Below, piece by piece: positions 1-5,006 of a DNA stretch of 5,607 nucleotides (its first letter is position 1; every line of letters starts with the position of its first letter). A program made the translations under genes and the position numbers. Under the pieces are notes generated by a model. That model searched no databases, was not told where the DNA came from, and saw only the letters and a list, made by a program, of their open reading frames with translations. Origin of the DNA: Patescibacteria group bacterium (GTDB taxonomy: Bacteria > Patescibacteriota > Gracilibacteria > UBA1369 > JAHJTR01); the NCBI GenBank assembly GCA_018829865.1, contig JAHJTR010000179.1, positions 1-5,607 of the forward strand, in the 5' to 3' direction.

Positions 1-39
1 GGGAACAAAATCGGGAACAAAAAATTTTTGCGTTTTCGT
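1..39. repeat. Tail of a preceding unit (AAATTTTTGC motif)
   Basis: This short AT-rich stretch carries the string AAAAAATTTTTGCGTTTT. Close relatives of it lie at 3348-3370 and 5141-5160, each between a structured E element and a terminal repeat. By analogy it is probably the end of a further unit left of the window. No E element is visible here because the window begins too late. No gene is seen. Confidence 0.4.
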
Positions 40-157
40 ATTTGTTCGTTCTTTCCGTCTTTCTTTTGTCCCCAATTTGGGCTTTGATTCGGTCAAATCA
101 TATCGTGCCAGTTTGCGGGCTGGCACGCTTGTACCCACGAAATCCGCGAGTGTGAAC
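40..157 (+). repeat. 118-bp direct repeat S, copy 1
   Basis: Read base by base, this is identical to 3491-3608. Three inverted motifs lie inside it: CCCAA/TTGGG, TTTGA/TCAAA, and an 8-bp perfect stem CGTGCCAG/CTGGCACG around the loop TTTGCGGG. No convincing ORF or RBS is present. In both places it sits immediately left of an inverted-repeat-bounded unit, so it looks like a common spacer or the outer part of a recombination site. Perfect identity over 118 bp at 3.45 kb distance implies recent duplication, gene conversion or functional constraint. Confidence 0.9.
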
Positions 158-161
158 TGTT

Positions 162-250
162 ACGAACAAATTCGAACCGAGTTTGTTCGTGTTTCCTCGC
201 TCACCGCTACGCGGTTCGCTTAGCTCGCCCCTGCGGGGCTCGCTTAACAA
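162..250 (+). repeat. Left inverted repeat of unit 1 (89 bp)
   Basis: The reverse complement matches 3412-3500 with one mismatch. It begins with ACGAACAAA, which itself inverts at 182-190 (TTTGTTCGT) around TTCGAACCGAG. It ends in a GC-rich hairpin, AGCTCGCC-CCTGCGG-GGCTCGC. The core GAACAAATTCGAAC is shared by all four terminal repeats in the window. A translated ORF crossing this repeat (183-368) has no RBS and is made of repeat sequence, so I do not call it a gene. Confidence 0.9.
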
Positions 251-275
251 CATTTTTCTCAGCGCGATTTTTTGT

Positions 276-292
276 GTTTGGCTTCGCCAAAC
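276..292. repeat. Small perfect hairpin with TTC/GAA triloop
   Basis: GTTTGGC and GCCAAAC form a 7-bp stem around TTC, just after the string GCGCGATTTTTT. The equivalent position in unit 2 (3736-3750) has GATTGC-TTC-GCAATC after GCGCGATTTTT. The stem differs but the pairing and the loop are kept. On the minus strand both contain GCGAAGC, known as an exceptionally stable DNA mini-hairpin. The T-run lies on the 5' side, so it is not an ordinary intrinsic terminator on either strand. Confidence 0.65.
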
Positions 293-356
293 TATAACAG
301 CAACACAAAGCTACTTAGATCAAAAGAATTATACCACAACAGAACGGAAGCCTGAC

Positions 357-622
357 GGGTTACCGTAAGCACCAAAACAAACACCATCAACTGGCCGTAT
401 TCACGGCCTTATTGCGGTCTAACGGTTGACGGTTTGCGGTAACGGCTACCGCAACGGTAACCCAAGCACATTTCAGTCGCAATTTGCCCATTCAGGGCAA
501 TTCTCCAAGTGCTAGAAAACAACTCCAAAGTGCCTTCGGCACAGCACTTGGTTAGAAGCTACAGCTACAAAAACCGTTGCTCCTGAAATATCCCTTAACA
601 GGGATTCCTCACTGCGGTGAGG
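357..622. other. Hairpin-rich non-coding stretch, possible structured RNA
   Basis: No supported gene lies between the terminal repeat and the lipoprotein promoter. Eight perfect stems can be read: 357-366/454-463 (10 bp) enclosing 393-398/403-408 and 434-441/447-454; 484-489/495-500; 505-513/543-551 enclosing 530-534/538-542; 590-595/600-605; and 607-612/617-622. Two long-range alternatives also exist: GCAACGG at 451-457 with CCGTTGC at 574-580, and AACGGTT at 421-427 with AACCGTT at 572-578. It does not resemble tmRNA, RNase P RNA, 6S RNA or SRP RNA as far as I can read. The strand is undecided because the stems read on both. It could be one large RNA, several small hairpins, or decayed repeat DNA. 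Confidence 0.45.
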
Positions 623-640
623 GAAAAATATAACAAAAAC

Positions 641-669
641 TTGACATTTGCAAGATATTATAGGATAAT
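641..669 (+). promoter_or_regulatory. Sigma70-type promoter for the lipoprotein gene
   Basis: A consensus -35 TTGACA (641-646) is followed by a 17-bp spacer and GATAAT (664-669, five of six matches to TATAAT). Transcription would start near 676 and give a leader of about 138 nt before the ATG at 814. This is the closest match to consensus in the window. Confidence 0.75.
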
Positions 670-742
670 ATTTCCATATTTTGAAGTATCAATTAAGCTT
701 TGAATATCTTCAAACTATAGCACATTAAAATGATGGTTGGGG

Positions 743-794
743 TTGGGAGTAGAAAGATGTCGTCGAGACTTTCGACAACACAAACTATTCCCAA
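743..794 (+). promoter_or_regulatory. Stem-loop in the lipoprotein mRNA leader
   Basis: TTGGGAGTAG (743-752) pairs with CTATTCCCAA (785-794), ten pairs with one G-U. It encloses an inner hairpin, either GTCGA/TCGAC (762-766/772-776) or TGTCG/CGACA (758-762/773-777). The stem ends 6 nt before the AAGGAG at 801-806, which it leaves free. It could stabilise the mRNA or act as a binding site. I recognise no known riboswitch. Confidence 0.5.
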
Positions 795-813
795 TTACTA
801 AAGGAGATTGAAG

Positions 814-1191
814 ATGAAAACCAAACTGTTCGTATCGTTCGTGTTATTGGCAGTCTTTGTCAGTGCTTGTGGCGGTGGGTCAATACAGACGATCGAAGTC
901 CCCGGCTATGCTACGAATTACGCCGCAATGCGTGCTGTTCGTGAAGAGGTGGATTCATGGGGCTATTCGATGCCTACCTACCTTGACTCGGATGCGACAC
1001 TAACGGAAGGTCCTTTGGGATTGTTCATCAAAGAATATGCAATTGATGACACATTCGATGATTATGGTTTCGGAAATTTCGGTCAAACCTGTGGTTTAAC
1101 CTCGTATGATGAGGTCACATTTGACTCGGAAACAAAAACCATAACTGCTATCTTTTTAGCCAGCACGAGCGATCAAGACTTTCTTCGTTGA
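814..1191 (+). CDS. Small predicted lipoprotein, function unknown
   Basis: This encodes 125 residues. I chose the ATG at 814 over the in-frame TTG at 808 because AAGGAG (801-806) stands 7 nt before it. The N-terminus is a lipoprotein signal: charged MKTK, a hydrophobic core (LFVSFVLLAVF), then the lipobox VSAC with the acceptor Cys19 and a GGGS linker. By family knowledge it would be lipidated by Lgt, cleaved by LspA and held on the outer face of the cytoplasmic membrane. The mature part is acidic and of mixed polarity, with one more cysteine (QTCGL). I recognise no domain. It has its own strong promoter and a structured leader, and it is convergent with the 548-residue gene. Its third codon positions look less AT-rich than those of the neighbouring genes, which hints at a separate origin. 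The frame stays open for 42 codons beyond the TGA (see the next ORF). Confidence 0.85.
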   Translation: MKTKLFVSFVLLAVFVSACGGGSIQTIEVPGYATNYAAMRAVREEVDSWGYSMPTYLDSDATLTEGPLGLFIKEYAIDDTFDDYGFGNFGQTCGLTSYDEVTFDSETKTITAIFLASTSDQDFLR

Positions 1192-1215
1192 TGTCAAAAC
1201 CATATCGAGAAATCT

Positions 1216-1320
1216 ATGGCGGTCTATGTGGTATACGTGGAGAAGGCAAATGAAGGCTTTCTTGTCAAATACCATGTGGAATACTGGCAGACCAAAGTCA
1301 TCTTTCGTATCGAAAAGTAA
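1216..1320 (+). CDS. Possible 34-residue ORF in frame after the lipoprotein
   Basis: This short ORF begins at ATG 1216 and encodes MAVYVVYVEKANEG and on to FRIEK, ending in TAA. It is in the same frame as the lipoprotein gene, whose TGA is at 1189-1191, and the intervening codons are open. Codons such as GTC, TAC, GTG, GAG, ACC and ATC resemble the lipoprotein's usage and look coding. The only upstream help is a weak GAGA (1207-1210). It may be a reinitiated small protein, or the 3' remnant of a longer lipoprotein (about 168 residues) cut by a nonsense mutation. Chance is also possible at this length. Confidence 0.35.
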   Translation: MAVYVVYVEKANEGFLVKYHVEYWQTKVIFRIEK

Positions 1321-1348
1321 CCAACCATCAAAATTAAATAATGACACT

Positions 1349-1434
1349 GCTGACCGATTAGGTTAAATAACCAAAAACCTTATTCGATCAGCAGCACTTT
1401 CAAGTTAATAAAAACTTGTTAATTTGAATGTGCT
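1349..1434. terminator. Two abutting hairpins between convergent genes
   Basis: The first stem pairs 1349-1364 with 1376-1392, starting GCTGA/TCAGC, with two mismatches and a one-base bulge. The second begins on the next base: AGCAC-T-TTCAA (1393-1403) with TTGAA-T-GTGCT (1424-1434), with an inner alternative CAAGTT/AACTTG (1401-1406/1413-1418). They sit where transcripts from the left and from the 548-residue gene meet, so bidirectional termination is the simplest reading. Neither strand has a clean U-run after the stems, so confidence is low. Bases 1321-1348 and 1435-1491 hold nothing else that I can see. Confidence 0.4.
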
Positions 1435-1491
1435 TTAAAGTCCTACTAATAACTAATTAATTATTCTTGATATAGCAATAGTTGAAGATTA

Positions 1492-3138
1492 CTAAACTTT
1501 ATTTTGATAATGCTCCTTGATTATTCTATTTCCCAAATTAACCAATTCTTGATGTCCTATATTAGCTCTAGGGTCATTTGTCATGTCTGTTATATGGTGG
1601 TCATCAAAAGCTAAAAGTTGACCATCAACTTTGGAGGTGTCGGCAGATCCAATATTGTTTTCCTGTTGGAATTTATAAACTGCATTTGTTGGATCACCAT
1701 CATAATAAATAATATGTTTAGGTTTTAAATCGGGATTTTTAGAAAAATAATCTTCCCAATATTCTTTAGCGGGTATAGTATTTTCTGCCTTTTTATATTT
1801 TGCACTTGAACCGTCGATAATTTCTTGGAATTTTCCCTCTGGTACATCTTTATTCCAATACATAATACTTTGTGTAAGTGACGGTAAAATCATTCTTGCT
1901 GAATCAGTGTCGAAACCCAGCTTTACTATTTCTTCAAGGCACATTCTATCAAAAGTTTCACCCATATATTTTTGTGCATCGTAGCTTCTCTCGTTGTAAT
2001 ATGCTCGGGCAAATTTAATTACCTCTGATTCATCATTTAGCTCCTTTGCCCATTCATTGAATTTATTTTTAAGTCCAACATCTTCAATCATAACTTTCTT
2101 ATCTACACCATCAATACTTTTTACCTCGGAAGCATATTTAGAACCAGTATTTGGATCAACCTGTACCTTTTCTGGCAAGAAAGCAACTCCTGCATCAATT
2201 GAAATCCCTGGATTTTCTTGAGAATTTGGCCATATAAAAACATCATTCCATTTTGTTTCACTTTGAGGATGTGTAAAATCTTTCTCCCAACCATTAAACG
2301 CAAAATTGTGTTGAGAAGCAATTACATCAGAAGGAAAAACAAAAAATGCTTCATTCTGTTTCTCCCCACCATAATAATCGTCAGCGGCTAATTGTGCAGC
2401 AAAATGTACTGCTGTTTTGTCGGGGTATGTTGGAGCGCTTGCTAATGACCAATGTAATTGGCTATCAAATCTTTTAGTGGCTTCCTCTTCGTTTTCCGCC
2501 TGCAAAGCCCACTCACTTAAAAACATTTTTACTGAAACTTCATCTCTAGCTTTTAATCCACCTAATGCGAGTGGCGGTCGTAATTGCTTCTCATCTTTAA
2601 CGATATTTAATAAACCATCATGAAACTCTTGGAGTCCTGCCGAATGGTAAAACATTGCATTATGATCCCTAAAGCCCTGTCTTGTTACATGGGTGAGAAA
2701 ATGAGGATTTAGTCTTTTCCACAATGCCACATATTCATCTGTTGAAAGTTGAGCTAACACTTCGGGTTTTAACAAATCTCTTTTTTCTTGATTGGTTAGT
2801 GGAGTTTCAGAAGTTTTTTCGTAGTATGCCTCAATCATTTTTTTAGGATCGGGTAGTCCGTCTTGTTTCGTTCGTTGTTCGAGTAGTTGCTCTTCTAGCT
2901 CAATCTTTTGTTTGTCGGGTATGTTGAGTTTATCTTTAATTTTTACAAGAATGGTTTCTTGTCTTTCGTCTAATTTTACCTCAGTCTTTTTAATTTCATC
3001 TCTTAATGTCCTTGATTCCCGAATCTCAGAAGCTAATTTATCTCTACCTTCTTGATCATTATTTTTTGAAATTGTTCGTGGGTCAATCAAATCTTTTTTA
3101 ACTTGTTGAATTTCAATCGGTGCAGGTGATTCACTCAT
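1492..3138 (-). CDS. 548-residue protein of unknown function
   Basis: This is the largest gene here and I do not recognise its family. It has no signal peptide or membrane segment, so it is probably cytoplasmic. Residues about 30-92 are rich in E, K, R and Q with spaced L and I, and probably form a coiled coil (RDKLASEIRE through LEEQLLEQR). Residues 140-165 hold a motif-like stretch with W140, H147, H150, T152, R153, H159 and H165. Residues 225-330 are aromatic-rich and look globular. The C-terminal part has YYDGDP (478-483) and FDDHHITDM (511-519), whose acidic and histidine residues could bind metal; this is inference only. The ATG at 3138 is preceded by an extended -10-like TGTAATAAT ending 6 nt away and no Shine-Dalgarno, so the mRNA may be leaderless. 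The stop is TAG. It is the main cargo of unit 1 and is transcribed away from E1. Confidence 0.85.
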   Translation of the reverse strand: MSESPAPIEIQQVKKDLIDPRTISKNNDQEGRDKLASEIRESRTLRDEIKKTEVKLDERQETILVKIKDKLNIPDKQKIELEEQLLEQRTKQDGLPDPKKMIEAYYEKTSETPLTNQEKRDLLKPEVLAQLSTDEYVALWKRLNPHFLTHVTRQGFRDHNAMFYHSAGLQEFHDGLLNIVKDEKQLRPPLALGGLKARDEVSVKMFLSEWALQAENEEEATKRFDSQLHWSLASAPTYPDKTAVHFAAQLAADDYYGGEKQNEAFFVFPSDVIASQHNFAFNGWEKDFTHPQSETKWNDVFIWPNSQENPGISIDAGVAFLPEKVQVDPNTGSKYASEVKSIDGVDKKVMIEDVGLKNKFNEWAKELNDESEVIKFARAYYNERSYDAQKYMGETFDRMCLEEIVKLGFDTDSARMILPSLTQSIMYWNKDVPEGKFQEIIDGSSAKYKKAENTIPAKEYWEDYFSKNPDLKPKHIIYYDGDPTNAVYKFQQENNIGSADTSKVDGQLLAFDDHHITDMTNDPRANIGHQELVNLGNRIIKEHYQNKV

Positions 3139-3144
3139 TCTTAA

Positions 3145-3153
3145 ATTATTACA
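3145..3153 (-). promoter_or_regulatory. Extended -10 of the 548-residue gene, leaderless start
   Basis: On the minus strand TGTAATAAT (TG-n-AATAAT) ends 6 nt before the ATG, so transcription would start at or next to the start codon. I see no clear -35, as is common for extended -10 promoters, and no ribosome binding site. Confidence 0.5.
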
Positions 3154-3196
3154 CTTTTGTTGGTGAAAAGGTATATTAAAAATAATAAAGATATAG

Positions 3197-3224
3197 TTGA
3201 ATTATTTTATCCACTGCGTAAAAT
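3197..3224 (+). promoter_or_regulatory. Promoter-like sequence in front of element E1
   Basis: TTGAAT (3197-3202), a 16-bp spacer and TAAAAT (3219-3224) lie upstream of E1. The expected start, 7-8 nt after the -10 box, is at 3231-3232, which is where the first stem of E1 begins. E2 shows the same arrangement. Confidence 0.5.
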
Positions 3225-3230
3225 AATAAT

Positions 3231-3324
3231 TGGAATCAGATATTAACGAATTGCTTTTTTCAATAACGCATTCGGACAGAAAGAAGTAATTCGATCTGAT
3301 TCCACCGGATGCGTCATTTAAGTT
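3231..3324 (+). ncRNA. Structured element E1, probable small RNA with loop-to-tail pairing
   Basis: Stem A is 3231-3241 with 3294-3304 (TGGAATCAGAT/ATCTGATTCCA, 11 bp). A bulge ATTAA is followed by stem B, CGAATT/AATTCG (3247-3252/3288-3293). The loop contains GCTTTTTTC and then arm C (3262-3275). C pairs with C' (3305-3318), which follows A' with no gap; 12 of 14 are Watson-Crick pairs, plus one G-T and one A-C mismatch. The sequence then reads TAAGTT. E2 has the same order, the same 14-position C/C' and the same joining segments with different stem sequences. No ORF explains it. Full AB and full C/C' may be too crowded to form together, so a pseudoknot, a switch or folded single-stranded DNA are all possible. 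Confidence 0.65.
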
Positions 3325-3347
3325 GTTAGAAAACTATAAGACAACAG

Positions 3348-3370
3348 AACTTTAAAAATTTTTGCCTTTT
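3348..3370 (+). repeat. AACTTTAAAAATTTTTGC tail motif after E1
   Basis: This AT-rich string resembles 5137-5160 after E2 and 20-36 at the window start. It separates E1 from the right terminal repeat of unit 1. Its T-run could mark the 3' end of an E1 transcript, but no stable hairpin precedes it directly. Confidence 0.45.
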
Positions 3371-3411
3371 GATTTGAACACATAACACAAAAACTAAGTT
3401 CGGCAGGCACT

Positions 3412-3500
3412 TTGTTAAGCAAGCCCCGCAGGGGCGAGCTAAGCGAACCGCGTAGCGGTGAGCGAGGAAACACGAACAAACTCGGTTCGAATTTGTTCGT
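3412..3500 (-). repeat. Right inverted repeat of unit 1 (89 bp)
   Basis: This is the reverse complement of 162-250 with a single mismatch (AAGCAAGCC against AAGCGAGCC). Its last ten bases (ATTTGTTCGT, 3491-3500) are also the first ten of direct repeat S copy 2, so the two repeat types overlap. Translated ORFs that cross it on both strands are made of repeat sequence and lack ribosome binding sites. Confidence 0.9.
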
Positions 3501-3608
3501 TCTTTCCGTCTTTCTTTTGTCCCCAATTTGGGCTTTGATTCGGTCAAATCATATCGTGCCAGTTTGCGGGCTGGCACGCTTGTACCCACGAAATCCGCGA
3601 GTGTGAAC
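3491..3608 (+). repeat. 118-bp direct repeat S, copy 2
   Basis: It is identical to 40-157. Here it forms the boundary between unit 1 and unit 2 and overlaps both terminal repeats by a few bases (ten on the left; GTGAAC at 3603-3608 on the right). That is what a shared junction sequence between successively inserted cassettes would look like. Confidence 0.9.
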
Positions 3609-3711
3609 GTTTTTGAACAAATTCGAACGCATTTCAAAGAATCGTGTTAGCTCGCCCCGCCGTGGCGGGGCTCGCAAGGTGAGCGCGGCGCCCCCACCCG
3701 CCGCGCTTCCG
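3603..3711 (+). repeat. Left inverted repeat of unit 2 (109 bp)
   Basis: The reverse complement of 5201-5307 matches the first 54 bases exactly and also the last 26 or so (ending CCGCGCTTCCG). Between them only short blocks agree, notably GGCTCGCAA. In the variable part AGCTCGCC and GGCTCGC are kept and the hairpin between them differs (CCGCC-GT-GGCGG here). It shares GAACAAATTCGAAC and AGCTCGCC with the unit 1 repeats. Confidence 0.9.
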
Positions 3712-3735
3712 TTATTTTTTCGCGCGCGATTTTTG

Positions 3736-3750
3736 GATTGCTTCGCAATC
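3736..3750. repeat. Small perfect hairpin with TTC/GAA triloop
   Basis: GATTGC-TTC-GCAATC lies immediately downstream of the kinase-like gene's stop codon and beside GCGCGATTTTT. It is the positional counterpart of 276-292. For minus-strand transcription the stem is followed by an A-run, not a U-run, so it is not a standard intrinsic terminator, though it may protect the mRNA 3' end. Confidence 0.6.
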
Positions 3751-3751
3751 A

Positions 3752-4300
3752 CTAACTCATTTTATTAATATCAATGAGTCCTTTTTCGTTCTGAATTAAT
3801 TTGAATAAATTTTCAGCGTCTTCTTTTGGCAAATTTATGTTTCCATAAATATGGCCTGGCCAAACTTTAACTCCATCTCGATCTTTTTGATCTTTTTCTA
3901 GGTCAATAAGTGAGTGTGGTCCTCTATCATGAAGTCTTTGTTTTCGCAGAGATAAAGGAATGGCTAAATGATATAGAAAAACTTGGCAAACTATTTCTAG
4001 TTTTCTCAAAAAAACCGACAAATCACTAATTGTTAAAAATCTTTCACCAATAACAATAACGGTAAAATCATCTTGAAGATACTTTTTTATATCTTTGGCA
4101 AAATTCTCTCTAGCTTTTAACTGGTCCATGTTTTTTTGTTGCTCATTCTCCCAAATCCATTTGGGGTTTAATTCCTCAACATAAGTGTCTAAATCTAATA
4201 GAACGGCTTTAGCTCCAAACTTATTAAACATTTCTAACAACAACACTCCAAGCGTATTTTTTCCTGATGCTGGCCCACCATCAATTATTATTAACTTCAT
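3752..4300 (-). CDS. P-loop kinase-like NTPase, substrate unknown
   Basis: This encodes 182 residues, a usual length for a small-molecule or nucleotide kinase. A Walker A loop is clear at residues 8-16 (GGPASGKNT). Asn follows the lysine and Thr comes after it, like the GKGT of adenylate kinases. After it come DLD (36-38), a position where such kinases often bind substrate or Mg, a hydrophobic strand VIVIGERF (81-88, Walker B-like) and an arginine-rich lid, LRKQRLHDRG (118-127, R119, R122, R126). These make ATP binding and phosphotransfer likely; the substrate cannot be read from sequence. The protein is probably cytosolic. It is divergent from the creatininase-family gene across 47 bp, so the two may share control and perhaps a pathway. 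TATAAT stands 7 nt before the ATG with no Shine-Dalgarno, suggesting a leaderless mRNA. The stop is TAG. Confidence 0.8.
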   Translation of the reverse strand: MKLIIIDGGPASGKNTLGVLLLEMFNKFGAKAVLLDLDTYVEELNPKWIWENEQQKNMDQLKARENFAKDIKKYLQDDFTVIVIGERFLTISDLSVFLRKLEIVCQVFLYHLAIPLSLRKQRLHDRGPHSLIDLEKDQKDRDGVKVWPGHIYGNINLPKEDAENLFKLIQNEKGLIDINKMS

Positions 4301-4307
4301 TCTCTTA

Positions 4308-4313
4308 ATTATA
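4308..4313 (-). promoter_or_regulatory. TATAAT box of the kinase-like gene, leaderless start
   Basis: A perfect TATAAT on the minus strand ends 7 nt before the ATG at 4300, placing the transcript start at the start codon. A -35 is weak at best (TTTACC with a long spacer of about 19). It lies back to back with the promoter of the divergent gene. Confidence 0.6.
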
Positions 4314-4331
4314 AAACAAAACTTAGTTTCG

Positions 4332-4340
4332 TGGTAAACT
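4332..4340 (+). promoter_or_regulatory. Extended -10 of the creatininase-family gene, leaderless start
   Basis: TGGTAAACT (TG-n-TAAACT) ends 7 nt before ATG 4348. No Shine-Dalgarno is present between them. Spacing matches the kinase-like gene exactly. Confidence 0.5.
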
Positions 4341-4347
4341 TAATTTA

Positions 4348-4998
4348 ATGAAAACACGATACGAAGAAATGTTTCCTCACGAATTTAAGGAGGCAATAGC
4401 CAAAAATCCTATCGCTTTTCTTCCACTTGGGAGTATGGAATATCACGGCTATCACAACGCTCTGGGCTTAGATTCTTTAAAAGCCTGGAAAATTTGCCAA
4501 CTTACCTGTGAAAAGATCGGTGGTGTTGTGTTTCCTCCGCTTTATTTAGGGGTCGATGCATGGCCAGATATTGATCTACAGAAATATCCAAATAAACAGT
4601 TCGATTGTTATCATCTTAACGCGAAATTGTACCAAGAGATTTTGGAGAATTATTTTTATAGAATGATAAGAATTGGATTTAAGAAAATTTTTGTCTTAGC
4701 TGGCCATTATCCAAACTCTGACGTCGCCAAGTTAGCTGCAGCAAAATACAAGAATACAAATTTTATCATCGTAAAAGAGCCTGATTTGATTGATGGCGAA
4801 ATAGGTGATCACGCTGGAAAATGGGAAACATCACTCCTCATGGTATTGTTTCCCAAACTTGTTGATCTAAAACTTATGAATGATAAAGAAGGCAGGTTGA
4901 GAGCAGTTGAAGGGGATGATCCTATAAATTCTTCTGTTGATTATGGGAATAACTTACTTCATAAAATGATCTCGAAAATAATCGGGCTTCTCCAATAA
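4348..4998 (+). CDS. Creatininase-family (creatinine amidohydrolase-like) protein
   Basis: This encodes 216 residues, a little short for a family usually near 230-260. The family signature is plain: LPLGSMEYHG (25-34) supplies the metal ligands Glu31 and His33, with Asp42 in LGLD. VLAGHYPN (116-123) replaces the usual NGHGGN and keeps His120. HAGKWETS (155-162) matches the conserved HAGxxETS with Glu160. These residues normally hold two metal ions (Zn or Mn) that hydrolyse a cyclic or linear amide. Members include creatininase, formamide hydrolases of riboflavin/F420 synthesis and MftE peptidase, so the substrate is open. The Pro in GHYPN where creatininase has Glu argues against true creatininase. 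It is divergent from the P-loop kinase. An extended -10 lies 7 nt before the ATG. The stop is TAA, with no terminator before the E2 promoter. Confidence 0.85.
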   Translation: MKTRYEEMFPHEFKEAIAKNPIAFLPLGSMEYHGYHNALGLDSLKAWKICQLTCEKIGGVVFPPLYLGVDAWPDIDLQKYPNKQFDCYHLNAKLYQEILENYFYRMIRIGFKKIFVLAGHYPNSDVAKLAAAKYKNTNFIIVKEPDLIDGEIGDHAGKWETSLLMVLFPKLVDLKLMNDKEGRLRAVEGDDPINSSVDYGNNLLHKMISKIIGLLQ

Positions 4999-5006
4999 AA
5001 ATCCCC

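Noticed and set aside
183..368. 61-codon plus-strand ORF
   Set aside because: It is translated from the terminal repeat and a hairpin, has no ribosome binding site, and its repetitive peptide reflects the repeat.
357..622. tmRNA, RNase P RNA, 6S RNA or SRP RNA
   Set aside because: None of their hallmark sequences, such as the tRNA-like ends of tmRNA or the conserved core of RNase P, could be found on either strand.
814..1320. UGA read as glycine (code 25)
   Set aside because: About 950 codons in the other three genes contain no in-frame TGA, which would be unlikely under that code.
1156..1347. 63-codon minus-strand ORF
   Set aside because: It is a shadow of the lipoprotein gene end and the downstream small ORF, with no start signals.
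2121..2623. Internal ORFs 2121-2321 (-) and 2417-2623 (+)
   Set aside because: They lie entirely inside the 548-residue gene in other frames.
3326..3752. Overlapping ORFs on both strands (3326-3637, 3412-3606, 3549-3752)
   Set aside because: All run through the S and terminal repeats, with no RBS and low-complexity translations.
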